Shown here: positions 42,614 to 51,941 of the stretch, in pieces
Position numbering within the stretch: the first letter of the stretch is position 1
How the letters are laid out: each line of letters starts with the position of its first letter
Assembly (NCBI GenBank): GCA_029851415.1
Contig: CM056744.1
Coordinates: forward strand, 62,428,172-62,492,171
From: Eretmocerus hayati
Taxonomy: Eukaryota; Arthropoda; Insecta; Hymenoptera; Aphelinidae
DNA: 64,000 nt
Direction: 5' to 3'
Made by a program: the position numbers and the translations under genes
The notes under the pieces: generated by a model
Databases searched by the model: none
Told to the model about the DNA's origin: nothing
Seen by the model: the letters and a program-made list of their open reading frames with translations, nothing else

Positions 42614-45186
42614 GTCATCATCAAGACTCGTGTCAGATATAGTTTGGAGTTAACGTCGTCAATCTCGGGATTTCTAGACAAGGCGTCTGCGTTGCTGTTC
42701 AGCTTCCCTGGTTTGTATTTAAAAGTATATTCGAAGTCTGTGAACTTGAACATCCAGCGCATTAACCTCTGTCCGGGGTCCTTGCGGTTGTGCGTCCAGG
42801 TTAGTGGTTCGTGATCTCCTTGTAGTGTGAATTTCTTCCCCAACAGGTACGGCCGGAAGTGGTGCATTGCGTAGAGAGCGGCTAAGCATTCTTTCTCTGT
42901 TGTACTGTAATTTTTTTCGTGCTTATTTAGGGTTCGGGACAGGTATGCCACGGGGTGGTCGAAACCGTCCTTCTCTTGGCTGAGTACGGCGCCTATGGCG
43001 TAGTCAGAACTGTCCGTTGTCAGGGTGAAAGGTTTTTCGAAATTTGGAAATAGTAGAATTGGAGCTTGACATAACTGGTCTTTGAGGAATTGGAAAGCCT
43101 CATCTTCTTCCTTCTTCCAGTAAAAATGTTGTGCTTTCTTGGTGAGCTCGAATAGAGGCCGGGCAATTTTCGAGAAGTCTTTAATAAATCGGCGATAGTA
43201 TCCGACTAGACCAAGAAACTGGCGCACGTTTTTTTGGTTTTTGGGGGTCGGGAAGTTCTTAACTGTTGATGTTTTCTTCGGATCCGGTTCGACTCCTTTC
43301 GCGGTGACGATGTGCCCTAGGAAGCCTACTTCTTTCCGCAGGAACTCGATTTTGTCTGGTTGTAGTACCAGGTTGGCTGCGCGTAATCTTTCGAATAACA
43401 ACCTCACCTTTCGTGTGTGTTCTGCTAAAGAGTTTGCATATACAATGACGTCATCCAGATAGACCAGCATCTCTGAGTCTAGGAGTCCTTTTAGTATTTT
43501 TTCCATCATCCTTTCGAAGGTCGCGGTAGCGTTACAGAGCCCTTCAGGCATGCGGGTGTACTCCCAATGTCCGCGGGGAGTGCTGAAGCTAGATTTGTGC
43601 CTGTCCGCCTTTTTCAAGGGTACTTGGCTGTATCCGCTTGCCAAGTCAAATGTAGAGAAGTAGATTGCGCCTCCTAGTTTGTCCAAAATGTCGGCAATGT
43701 TGGGCAAAGGATAGGCATCGCCAATTGTTTTTTTGTTTAGTTCACGAAAATCGATTACTACCCGCCATCTGGGTCTACCTTGGCTATCTGGGTGTTTTGG
43801 CACAATCCAACACGGCGAATTGTACGGTGAATTAGAGGGCTGAATAATGCCGTTTTTCAATTTCTTGGCTATGTCTTCTTCTAGTACTTGCCGGTGTATA
43901 GGGGGGTGCCTGTATTGTTTTACGTTGATGGGTATATCGTCGATGGTGGGTATTTCGTGTTCTGCTACGTGTGTGCAGGGCAGTGTGTCTCCGGGTAATA
44001 GGAAGACGTCCGCGAAATCTTCGATCAGTTTCTCCACGGTTTGTCGCTCTTCTGGGTTAAGATGGTCTTTGCGTATAAGTTCTCTTACCTTTTCAGCCCG
44101 GAGCCGTAGGTCCTGCGCGGGGGCTAGTCCTTCGTCTGAACTAGATTCGGAATCGAATGAGGGCACGTAATATTCGTAGTCGAGGATCTCTTTTGGGTCG
44201 ATGTCTATGCACACGTCCTTGTCCAAAGTGTTTATGGCCATAATTTTGCATTTGCCGTTGTCGTTACTTACGAGCCCTTCACCTAGGTATACTCCTTCGA
44301 CCGCTTTGATCCTGGGCAAGTACCCCTCTTTTAGGTTGGTGTCAATTAAGTTGATTTGGATGACCTGCCTGGTGCGAGCCCTGATTATGTGGTGAGTAGG
44401 TTCTTCAACTTCTTCTTCCGAGGTCCCTGACGAGGTAAGCTCGGGGTCGCTGTCTTCCTCTAGTTGGCAGAAATACGGGTCGTCTATCAGGTCATTTTCT
44501 TCGTCGGTGGAGTGCTCTACCTTATCGGCTTGCTTGATGGTGCGTTTCTTCTTTTTGGGCTTGTTTTTGAGCACAAAAGGCATGGGATGCATCACGTCGG
44601 AGTTCACTACCATGGCCTTCGTGCTGTAGTTGAGTACCGCTTCGCTGTCCCAAAAATAAACTCGACCCAACAGTCCGTCCGTTTTCATAGGGAAGTCGTT
44701 GTCGACGATGAAAAAGGGTATTATTTGCCCCTTTATGGTGAGATAGGTGAACCCTACGGATTTCACTACCTCAGAGGGTCCGATCCCTCTGAATTCGACG
44801 TCGTTCTTGATCACTTCTAGCTCAGGTTTTAAGATGCCCTTTTTTATCAAGTTGACATCGGATCCGGTGTCGAGCAAAAAGGTCGCCCATGCCTTTTTAA
44901 GTTCCGGAATCCGGGTACGGATGAAGGTCTCTTCGTCGCGGATGGCGCTTGGGACTATAGATCGCCAGCACGACTTAATACTTGGTGGTCTTTGGTCAGT
45001 TGGTGAAGCATCATGACTCTCGATGTTCCCGGCTGGTTCGCCGCTGAGGTGGGCTCGTTCGGGGTTGCCCTGGTTCCGACTTGGTCGTTCCTGTAGTTGC
45101 TCGAAGGTGGTGGGTTTCGAGGGGCCGGGGAGGGCGCGTTCTGCGGAAGCGAGCTCGATTGGCTTGTCCGTTGGCGATCTTCCCAT
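42607..45186 (-). CDS. pol: Pol: protease, reverse transcriptase, RNase H
   Basis: An 859-residue ORF. Protease at about 100-180 has the active-site motif LLDTGSD (106-108 DTG). An acidic linker (about 200-360) precedes RT at about 420-640: WRVVIDFRELNKKTIGDAYPLPNI, FDLASGYSQV, and YLDDVIVYA (576-579). RNase H at 720-840: TTDSSDYAIGAVLSQ, TTEKECLAAL, DHEPLTW, ending NADALSRNP. It matures Gag-Pol, makes the cDNA and removes the RNA strand. The ORF overlaps gag by about 230 nt in the minus-one frame, so a ribosomal frameshift is likely; I saw no classic slippery heptamer. All key residues are present. Confidence 0.93.
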   Translation of the reverse strand: MGRSPTDKPIELASAERALPGPSKPTTFEQLQERPSRNQGNPERAHLSGEPAGNIESHDASPTDQRPPSIKSCWRSIVPSAIRDEETFIRTRIPELKKAWATFLLDTGSDVNLIKKGILKPELEVIKNDVEFRGIGPSEVVKSVGFTYLTIKGQIIPFFIVDNDFPMKTDGLLGRVYFWDSEAVLNYSTKAMVVNSDVMHPMPFVLKNKPKKKKRTIKQADKVEHSTDEENDLIDDPYFCQLEEDSDPELTSSGTSEEEVEEPTHHIIRARTRQVIQINLIDTNLKEGYLPRIKAVEGVYLGEGLVSNDNGKCKIMAINTLDKDVCIDIDPKEILDYEYYVPSFDSESSSDEGLAPAQDLRLRAEKVRELIRKDHLNPEERQTVEKLIEDFADVFLLPGDTLPCTHVAEHEIPTIDDIPINVKQYRHPPIHRQVLEEDIAKKLKNGIIQPSNSPYNSPCWIVPKHPDSQGRPRWRVVIDFRELNKKTIGDAYPLPNIADILDKLGGAIYFSTFDLASGYSQVPLKKADRHKSSFSTPRGHWEYTRMPEGLCNATATFERMMEKILKGLLDSEMLVYLDDVIVYANSLAEHTRKVRLLFERLRAANLVLQPDKIEFLRKEVGFLGHIVTAKGVEPDPKKTSTVKNFPTPKNQKNVRQFLGLVGYYRRFIKDFSKIARPLFELTKKAQHFYWKKEEDEAFQFLKDQLCQAPILLFPNFEKPFTLTTDSSDYAIGAVLSQEKDGFDHPVAYLSRTLNKHEKNYSTTEKECLAALYAMHHFRPYLLGKKFTLQGDHEPLTWTHNRKDPGQRLMRWMFKFTDFEYTFKYKPGKLNSNADALSRNPEIDDVNSKLYLTRVLMMTR

Positions 45187-46274
45187 TGGATATTCTGACT
45201 GTTGGGATTTTGTACGTAACTGTTCTGCGGTCGGTATTGAGGTGGCCTCTGAAAGTTGTTCTGATATTGGTATGACTCTATCGGTCGTGGGGTATCTCGG
45301 TTCTGAGGATCGTTCCAGAAGTTCCGGGGTGGCAGGTTCTGTGGTTGGCCCGTCGCTGCAGGGCGGCGAGCCCTATAGTAGTTTAAATACGGGGGCCCTG
45401 CGTTGACACCTCTTCCTTCGTTGCCCATTCTGCGTGTTTCGTGCCATGGGCGTCCTTGGTTCCAGGGTGGCCTGTCGCCTCTTGGAAATTGGGCGACCGG
45501 ATCTCTGGTGGCTGGGCGATTGTCGGTGCTGGTCGGGAACGGCCTGTCACCGCGCCGGGGCTCTTGGTTCCTCTGCAAAATTCGTATTTGATTTTCTGGA
45601 TAATCATATTGTCTTGCGGAAAAATATTTTTGACGGCTGTCAGGTATGATTTTTGCGGCCATACGGGTTTCTAACCGGGCTGCTTCGTTGTATGCTTTCT
45701 CCAGAGTGTCTGGTCTTTGCATGTCTACCGATCGGCTGAGGTCGGGAGGTAGTCCCCGGATAAAGGCGTCAATGGATGTCTTTTGGAGGGGTTTTATCAT
45801 TATCGTGTTGTAATCTCCTCCGAGTTCCTCTTTTAAGGCTTTATCCGCACTTGCGAGTAGTGAGTTGAGGTAATCATAGTATTCCCCAATGGACTGTCCT
45901 TGCTTCATACGCAGCGATGCGATTCTGTTGCAGTAGTAACTGTAGTCACTTCCTATTGCAAATCTTTCTTTCAGGTGTTTCAGAAGTTCGTCTAGGTTGT
46001 TGAAAGTCTTTCCGGAGACGCTATCTCGTGCGGCTCCTCTGAGTTCTCCGATCACTGCTTTCAAGTAATCTTCGTTTTGTTCAAGCGTGACCCACTGTTT
46101 CCCTGTGCTCACGGTTTGGGCGTATTCTTTCAAGGACATATTTCGGCCATCGAATTGAGGGATCCGCTGTACCGCGTATTGTAGCGAGAAATTGTTGGTT
46201 ATGGCCCCGGCAAGGGTCCTAGCCAACTCTTCGGCCATGGTTACTTCTGGGTTTTCTCTGCCGTCGTCGGGCAT
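44955..46274 (-). CDS. gag: Gag
   Basis: A 439-residue ORF before pol. Residues 30-230 look like a gypsy capsid: VQRIPQFDGRNMSLKEYAQTV, LRGAARDSVSG, LLKHLKERFAIG, LRMKQGQSIGEYYDYLNSLL, and IDAFIRGLPPDL. The C-terminal 190 residues are Arg/Asn/Pro/Gln-rich and basic with no CCHC knuckle, as in errantiviruses, and probably bind RNA. A second in-frame Met at residue 13 is possible. The downstream pol overlaps in the minus-one frame. Intact. Confidence 0.88.
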   Translation of the reverse strand: MPDDGRENPEVTMAEELARTLAGAITNNFSLQYAVQRIPQFDGRNMSLKEYAQTVSTGKQWVTLEQNEDYLKAVIGELRGAARDSVSGKTFNNLDELLKHLKERFAIGSDYSYYCNRIASLRMKQGQSIGEYYDYLNSLLASADKALKEELGGDYNTIMIKPLQKTSIDAFIRGLPPDLSRSVDMQRPDTLEKAYNEAARLETRMAAKIIPDSRQKYFSARQYDYPENQIRILQRNQEPRRGDRPFPTSTDNRPATRDPVAQFPRGDRPPWNQGRPWHETRRMGNEGRGVNAGPPYLNYYRARRPAATGQPQNLPPRNFWNDPQNRDTPRPIESYQYQNNFQRPPQYRPQNSYVQNPNSQNIQWEDRQRTSQSSSLPQNAPSPAPRNPPPSSNYRNDQVGTRATPNEPTSAANQPGTSRVMMLHQLTKDHQVLSRAGDL

Positions 46275-46349
46275 ATTGCCGACGTATCGAGTGTCAATTC
46301 GGCGAGCAGGGGCGTGGGATGCGGCTGACGGGAGAGCGTTTGTCCCGAG

Positions 46350-46742
46350 TTATGCTCCTTCTCGCTCCGTCTGTCCTGGTCCGTGAATCCGTCGATTTTT
46401 TATTTTTCTGATATGTCTCGAATTAGAGCGTAGCTTTCTCTCTAATAATTTGGTTTTGGTCTTGAGCTCGGTGTTGTCCTTGATTATGACCGAGCAGAGT
46501 TCGTGCACTATGCCGATCAGCCGTTCTAATTTGCTTTCGAGGTCCTGAACCTTCTGGTTCAAGTTGGATCCGATCAAATAGTTATTATAATTCACTTCGC
46601 ACTCGCTTTCTAGTATATTTCCCTGTTCTTTTTGGTTACGCGCTACTCTACTGATGCTGCACTGTATTTCTGAATTAATGTGCTCTAGTTTTCGTAGAGT
46701 TTGGTTAAGGTTCTCGGCGGAGGGCTGCTTGCCCTCGTCCAT
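46350..46742 (-). CDS. coiled-coil ORF before gag
   Basis: A 130-residue ORF with a heptad-like pattern across most of its length (LNQTLRKLEHINSEI, LNQKVQDLESKLERLIGIV, LKTKTKLLERKLRS) and a basic tail (RHIRKIKNRR). Probably forms coiled-coil oligomers. It overlaps the upstream small basic ORF by 58 nt in another frame and ends 75 nt before gag. A like-placed coiled-coil segment exists in the gypsy copy (1100-1451). Confidence 0.5.
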   Translation of the reverse strand: MDEGKQPSAENLNQTLRKLEHINSEIQCSISRVARNQKEQGNILESECEVNYNNYLIGSNLNQKVQDLESKLERLIGIVHELCSVIIKDNTELKTKTKLLERKLRSNSRHIRKIKNRRIHGPGQTEREGA

Positions 46743-46870
46743 TGATTGAAAGATTGGATCTTAGCAAGTAATTTATCCAATTCGTCTAATAATCCAAGTT
46801 GAACTGTATTGGCGGGGTCGACAAGGTGAAATTTGACTCTCTTCCGTCTTCGTTTTCTCACTCGAGGCAT
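46685..46870 (-). CDS. small basic ORF
   Basis: A 61-codon ORF starting PRVRKRRRKRVKFH, which looks like a nuclear or RNA-binding basic patch, followed by a short helix (LGLLDELDKLLAKI). Position among the other leader ORFs supports it only weakly. Confidence 0.35.
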   Translation of the reverse strand: MPRVRKRRRKRVKFHLVDPANTVQLGLLDELDKLLAKIQSFNQWTRASSPPPRTLTKLYEN

Positions 46871-46924
46871 AGGCTAAATTGGTGGGAGTGCGTGCGGGTG
46901 GGCGCACAGCCGTGGATTCAGGGT

Positions 46925-47090
46925 GAAAACTCGTGCAAATTAACGCACAGAGTGGAGGTGGGTTCTTAAAGGTCTATAGTGGGTAGCAAGCGGGAGCCTG
47001 TGCAAATCAACGCACAAGGCGGGTAAGCACTTATTGGTCTAGAGGGGTGAAGGGCGCAAGGCTCGTGCAAATTAACGCACAGAGCTGCCT
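46925..47090 (-). repeat. three leader repeats with short palindrome
   Basis: cgtgcaaattaacgcac occurs at 46932-46948, 47063-47079 and, with changes, at 46998-47014, 65-66 bp apart. Each can fold (gtgc...gcac). In sense orientation they lie in the leader RNA just upstream of the gag-proximal ORFs. Confidence 0.75.
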
Positions 47091-47256
47091 ATGCCTGTTC
47101 CTGAGAACGAATATGGGTGTGTTCTCCGGGGTGGCAGGGTAGTAGAATGTCGAGAACGTATTTGACAAGTACTATGTTTAAAAAGGTGAAATAGACGTAA
47201 TTCAGGAATACAGCGACGAAAATAAATAACAGCAAGCAGTAAAATATGATGTCCAT
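47089..47256 (-). CDS. membrane mini-protein 2
   Basis: A 55-residue ORF (MDIIFYCLLLFIFVAVFLN...) with one or two hydrophobic spans (about 2-36) and a short polar tail (CHPGEHTHIRSQEQA). It starts 4 nt after the stop of mini-protein 1. Size and profile are like small viral membrane or ion-channel proteins, but no family is recognised. Confidence 0.5.
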   Translation of the reverse strand: MDIIFYCLLLFIFVAVFLNYVYFTFLNIVLVKYVLDILLPCHPGEHTHIRSQEQA

Positions 47257-47260
47257 GGGG

Positions 47261-47383
47261 CTACTCAGTTTCGAGTATGTCTAAGATTCTGTTGATTACG
47301 ATTCGAATAGCCAATGCGAGGAGAATCAAAGAGTTGACTATTGATAGTATGATCACCAACACGTGAATTATAGTTATTTCCAT
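47261..47383 (-). CDS. membrane mini-protein 1
   Basis: A 40-residue ORF (MEITIIHVLVIILSIVNSL...) that is one hydrophobic helix (about 3-31) with a short charged tail (NRILDILETE). It is followed at once by a second hydrophobic mini-ORF. Two back-to-back hydrophobic ORFs are unlikely by chance, but both are short. Confidence 0.5.
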   Translation of the reverse strand: MEITIIHVLVIILSIVNSLILLALAIRIVINRILDILETE

Positions 47384-47656
47384 ATAGGCTGGACTCGACG
47401 TTTGAAATTATTTATGCTGATGTGTAGCTTGATACCTTCCGGAGAGAGAGGTAGGCTCGATGGTCCTGGAAGGCTTCCTTACTTCAGGAGGAGCTGAAGT
47501 CGACTGCGCCGTGGCTTCGATTGGGCCCGGCTTATATTCTCTTCCGCGATGGGTGGGGATGGGTAATCCCTTAGCTTACTTCGCCCTGGAGTGGGGGCCT
47601 GGTGAGTAATTCACAGTGTTGTGCCTTATGATGTTTTTTTTTGACGTTGATTGCGT

Positions 47657-49384
47657 CTAGTCTGCGTTCTGGAATATCAAAAGGTCAGAATCATTCACGT
47701 AGTCGTGATTGTCTTCCTTGGAGGCTGTTTTGTTCTCGTTAATTAAAAATCGAACTTTCGGTGCGTGAGGTCTTGGGGTGTCATACAAGGGAAGTTTCGG
47801 TTGCGCCGGTATTTTTCCATCGTCTTCTTCTGACGGGCCTTCTTGGGTGGCTTTTACCGTGACTTGGCGCACCGTGTGGTTATTGTACACCGTCTTGTAG
47901 TGCACGTGCAGGGCTTCAGGTATTTGGGCCCTGAGTTTGAGAACGGCATGAATTAAATATATATTCATCCCGGCAATGGAGATGATTATAATCCAATAAA
48001 ACCACTTTGTGGAGTTTGATTCGTTTTGAGGGGGCTGGCTGCTGGTTTGTTCCATCCATTCGCTCATGTTGTATTTGTGCAATACTAACAGCCTATCTCT
48101 GTACCCGGTTGCTGGCAGAATGATGTTGTCCACTGTGAGGAAACAGGTTTCTCGAATTTGTACTAATCCTGCTCGGGATATTTTTGGAAATTGGTCTCCC
48201 TTTGTACTGCAGCCGGCGAGCGCTGTATCATTGACCAGTCCGGACAGGAGCCATGATTTTGATTTTTCTAGGTATTCTACGTGAGCTTGGGTGGATAGCT
48301 GTGTATGGGTCCTGCAGTACTGGCTGCCCTGCCCCGTGGTCAGGATTCGGGCTTCACAAATCGAGCTTTCGTCTATTCGGGGTAACCCATGACAGATAGA
48401 CCCTCTTCTTAGATGTGTGCATCTGCGATGATTCGCTGGGATGGCGACGACAGCTCCTGGCGGGTTGATACCTATATATTCGTGATCAATTTGTAGTTGC
48501 CTGACGTGGCTATTGTTAACCCGCCAAACTATGGGGTGTACTCTGTACATCTGGTACCTTTCTTTTTTGAAAATTGGGATTTCCATCTCTATATTGATGG
48601 AGTCTACGTTGGGATAGATGGACATTTTGAGTGCCTCGGGTTGTAGGGTCCAGTCTAGATTGGGATATTTCTTTTTGAGATGTTTCCGTAGATCTCGGGT
48701 TTTGTATGGTCCTAATAAGTACGGGGAAACGATATTTTTGTGAGCGTTCTCAATGATATCCAATAGCCGATTGTACATCATTGCTTGTATTCTTATTACT
48801 GGCTCGATCGTGTTGGCCCATGTTTCAACAGCCTCTAGGTGCTCGATCCGATGTGGGGCCAAAAGGATGGCGTTGGATTTGTCTTGGGTTGACTCGAAAA
48901 GTTCGGTGGCGGGTTGGATCAGTTTATTTATTTCTGCTTCGGCCAGTTCGGAAATATTGTCGTCTGGTGAGGTTTTCCGGGTCGGGACGAAGATTGCAAA
49001 TGATTGGTTATTAGAGACTCTTTGCGCGTGCAGGATTATGGGGTCCGATGATTCGGGTGCTTCGTTGAATATTTCCGTAGTATCACGTTGCGCGAAATTC
49101 CGGATCGTCTTGTAGGTCGCATCTAATTGGTCCATCTGAATGTACAGGCCTTCGAGTTTATGTAGAAGTTGTTGACATTCTATGCTTTCTGGGTGGCATT
49201 TTCCCCCAACCATTCTCATCTGTTCCTCGTATCCGGTTGGTAGGATATTGAATTTTTGGGGGTTGATGGTGATTTTATGCTGATGGTATGATTCGGCTAG
49301 TCGCAGTGTTCCGTAATACTCGAAAAATAGTCCCGCTTCTTCGGGTATCGTTCTCATTTGGTAATCGGGCGTTGCTGCGCTCAT
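47657..49384 (-). CDS. Env-like glycoprotein placed before gag
   Basis: A 575-residue intact ORF. The N-terminal box EEAGLFFEYYG and the C-terminal ectodomain (YQMYRVHPIVW, then eight-Cys pattern including C322, C331, C343, C357, C392 and C414) match the layout of the 3' env of the same element (SSGLYFEHTG; QMYRMHP), so the two are paralogues. A membrane segment (about 461-481, WFYWIIIISIAGMNIYLIHAV) and a 95-residue tail follow. No R-x-x-R plus glycine-rich fusion-type segment is seen. In-frame hydrophobic codons lie upstream of the ATG (RIAVTAFLI), so the true start, and signal peptide, may come from a spliced leader. Confidence 0.75.
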   Translation of the reverse strand: MSAATPDYQMRTIPEEAGLFFEYYGTLRLAESYHQHKITINPQKFNILPTGYEEQMRMVGGKCHPESIECQQLLHKLEGLYIQMDQLDATYKTIRNFAQRDTTEIFNEAPESSDPIILHAQRVSNNQSFAIFVPTRKTSPDDNISELAEAEINKLIQPATELFESTQDKSNAILLAPHRIEHLEAVETWANTIEPVIRIQAMMYNRLLDIIENAHKNIVSPYLLGPYKTRDLRKHLKKKYPNLDWTLQPEALKMSIYPNVDSINIEMEIPIFKKERYQMYRVHPIVWRVNNSHVRQLQIDHEYIGINPPGAVVAIPANHRRCTHLRRGSICHGLPRIDESSICEARILTTGQGSQYCRTHTQLSTQAHVEYLEKSKSWLLSGLVNDTALAGCSTKGDQFPKISRAGLVQIRETCFLTVDNIILPATGYRDRLLVLHKYNMSEWMEQTSSQPPQNESNSTKWFYWIIIISIAGMNIYLIHAVLKLRAQIPEALHVHYKTVYNNHTVRQVTVKATQEGPSEEDDGKIPAQPKLPLYDTPRPHAPKVRFLINENKTASKEDNHDYVNDSDLLIFQNAD

Positions 49385-49730
49385 GATAAGAAACGCGGTG
49401 ACTGCTATTCTGGGATCCTTTGTTGGGCTCCGCTTGTTCTGGGTATTTCACTAGTAATGTCGAAAAAGATTTCAGCAGTGTGCAAGGAGACCCGTTCCCG
49501 TTTGGTGCAGGCTTCGACTGTAAAAGCTTAGAATTTTGCGGTGACCAAAGATGTTGGATTACCCGATAGCAACCATTGGGGGCGATCAGTGTGGCTTCGG
49601 TGCCTGTATTTTGCTTTTTGTTCCAGTATCGACGAGATTATTCTGTTTAGTAGGGCTGATAGGTTAACTTCCTTAATGTACGATCGCGAATTTGAGGCGT
49701 CCGACATAATGTTTGTTTGATTTTTGTTAC

Positions 49731-49757
49731 CCGAACCACGCTCTCACTACCAGTTTT
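49731..49757 (-). promoter_or_regulatory. candidate primer-binding site
   Basis: In sense, five bases after the 5' LTR end (CGTAACA) the sequence is tggtagtgagagcgtgg, starting TGG as expected for pairing to a tRNA CCA end. The tRNA was not identified. Confidence 0.5.
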
Positions 49758-51030
49758 TGTTACGCCCGGGGCGGAAAACCCTGGAAAAGTAAACTAGTCG
49801 TATGTTTTATGGGATGGACTTTCCCAAGCAGAGCTGCTACCACTCTGTCTTAATTCTCCGGGGACAGAGACCCGTTGCAGTGGAAACTTGTGTGGCAGAG
49901 TTCTGAATCGATTGCGGGTTATTCCCGTACAGGAATGAGGACGGACTGGTAAAATACGCGAGTAGATTTGTTTGACTATGGGATCTGCTAAAGGTCTGGT
50001 TCACGGGAGCACAAATTCATAACACTGGGGCTTGAAATTTTAAGTACCGAAGCTTTATTAACTTGAATGGCGTGTTCGAATTATATGTAGCTGTGTTGAG
50101 GCGGCGAGGATCTGTCTCGAAGCCAAAATGCGTGTGAATGGGAGGAGGAGAGAGAAACGGACTCAGCGAAACGAGAACTATTAACGCCTGCTATGTTAGG
50201 TATATGAATCTTTACCTGGCGTGGTGGGCCTTTCGTTTAGCTTGTGAATACCCGGTGGCGCTCGAATATGCACGCTGTGGGCTAGATCGGTACAGGCGGA
50301 GAATGAGTATATCGCTGTTTCTCGTGTCGTTCGCTCTTCTTTACTATCTGGTTCCGCGATTCGGGCACTTTATTCGAGATTGACGTGAGCTGGAGACTTT
50401 ACTGACACTGGTGGTAGGACTTAATACTTTTGGCTGAACTTTGCGAACCGAATTGCGGATTTGGCGGAAAATGGTTTTTTTCCTGATTGTAAGAGGTATA
50501 CTAAGAGATTTGGCCCCTGGTCGAGCGAGCCACTGAACGACTGACTTCTGACTGAACTTGAACTGTACTGAGCTGGCCCCCTTGAAGTTAGGGTGCTTAT
50601 ATACTTTATGCGTCTTAGAAGCTACACACCTTGGGTGGCTGAAAAGACGCACTCTCAATTGTTTGGAAAGAGTTCTTTCTTCGTAGTTGCTTGTAAATAT
50701 GTTTTAAGACGGGTATCCGCGAAACTTATTGAAGTGTTTGATTCTTTCTCTCATACCGCCATTCGCGGTCAACCTTTGCTCGTTGTCTATTCATTTTGAC
50801 ACCTTTTATGAGCGATGTAAAAGGTCGGGATTATGTGTCTGCTTAGTCGGGAGAAAGGAGTCGAAATGAGTAATACGTGCTTCGTTACTTCACAAACAAA
50901 ATTGCCGTCTTCAAACTTTACGGCGGACCCTCTTCTCAATATCCTCAAGTGATCACTACCTCGATCATTTCTCATCATTCTACGAATATTATTCTATAGA
51001 AGCAAAAAGCTTTTGCTTTGTAACCTCACA
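49758..51030 (-). repeat. 5' LTR (1273 bp)
   Basis: The same length as the 3' LTR and differing at about a dozen positions. In sense it drives transcription: TATA box tatataag at 50597-50604 (minus strand), with a CAGT-type initiator context about 30 bp on. Confidence 0.95.
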
Positions 51031-51035
51031 GGAAG

Positions 51036-51880
51036 ATGCAATGAATGAATGATTAGAATGAAAATGTGATACGATGAGCAAGGGAACAGAGATGAGATGA
51101 ATGAGAACGACCGCCTCACCCTCCTATTTGGTGATGAATTCGGATGCAACCTCTGCACCCGAGGGCGGCCTCACCTGCGTGCAAGATTTCAATCCCAAGA
51201 AGGTGATCATTGGCGTGTATGAATATTGTGACGAGAGGGTGTGGATGATGGAAAAATTAGATGTAAGATAAATGTAGAAAATAAGATGAATTGTGTTGAT
51301 GTAGGAAATGGAGAGAGAGAGAGAATGAGAAGGACCAGGAAGGGGAAGGGAATGAAGTAAAAGTAAATGAGTTGGTGTTTATGTAAAAATAAGTTGAAGG
51401 ATGCAATGAAGGGATGATTTGATTGAGAATGAGATACAATGTGAGAGTGATGAGATGAATGAAAAGGACCTCCTCACACTCTCACTTGGTGATGCATTCG
51501 GACGCAACCTCTGCACCCGAGGGCGGTTTACGTGCGTACAAGAATTCAATCCCAAGTAAGTGCTCATTGGCGTGTATGAATGATGTGACGATATGGTGTG
51601 AATAATGGAAAAATTTGATGGAAGGAGAATGTAGAAAAGGAGATGAATTGTCTTGATGTAGATGAAGGAGATTGGAAATAAGGAAGGGGAAGAATAGAAA
51701 TGAGATGAAATAAGGGAGGCGAAAGAATAGAAATGAGAGTAAATAAGTCGGTATTCATGTAGGAAATAAATTGAAGGATGCAATAAATGAATTATTCGGA
51801 TGAGAAAGAGATACAATGAGTATGGGAAGAGTAATGATATGAATGAGAATGACTTGATGTTCATGCAGATAATTAGTTAG
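51036..51880 (+). repeat. GA-rich satellite array, right part
   Basis: Continuation of 30060-32208 after the retroelement, with the same conserved box near 51107 and 51467 (cctcaccctcctatttggtgatg..., ctgcacccgagggcgg). Flanks of the insertion match neighbouring repeat units (gttggaagatgcaatgaatg). Confidence 0.85.
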
Positions 51881-51941
51881 GCTCCCTGATATGGCCGTTT
51901 TGCTTTCTCAAAAGAGAAAGTCCTCATTTGATGGTAGTAGA

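Larger units (their letters stand above)
32209..51030 (-). mobile_element. 18.8-kb endogenous-retrovirus-like LTR element
   Basis: Bounded by two 1273-bp direct repeats (32209-33481 and 49758-51030) that differ at roughly a dozen positions, flanked by ggaag on both sides, and inserted in the GA satellite. All coding regions read on the minus strand. Order in sense: 5' LTR, Env-like ORF, two membrane peptides, basic and coiled-coil ORFs, gag, PR-RT-RNase H, spacer ORFs, macro-like plus integrase, env, three RRM/zinc ORFs, minisatellite, polypurine tract, 3' LTR. It is more than twice the usual length of errantiviruses. High LTR identity implies a recent insertion, yet env and the first RRM gene are broken. 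Confidence 0.93.

Noticed and set aside
44955..45186. Classic X-XXY-YYZ slippery heptamer in the gag-pol overlap
   Set aside because: The frames require a minus-one shift, but reading the overlap I found no convincing heptamer, so none is annotated.
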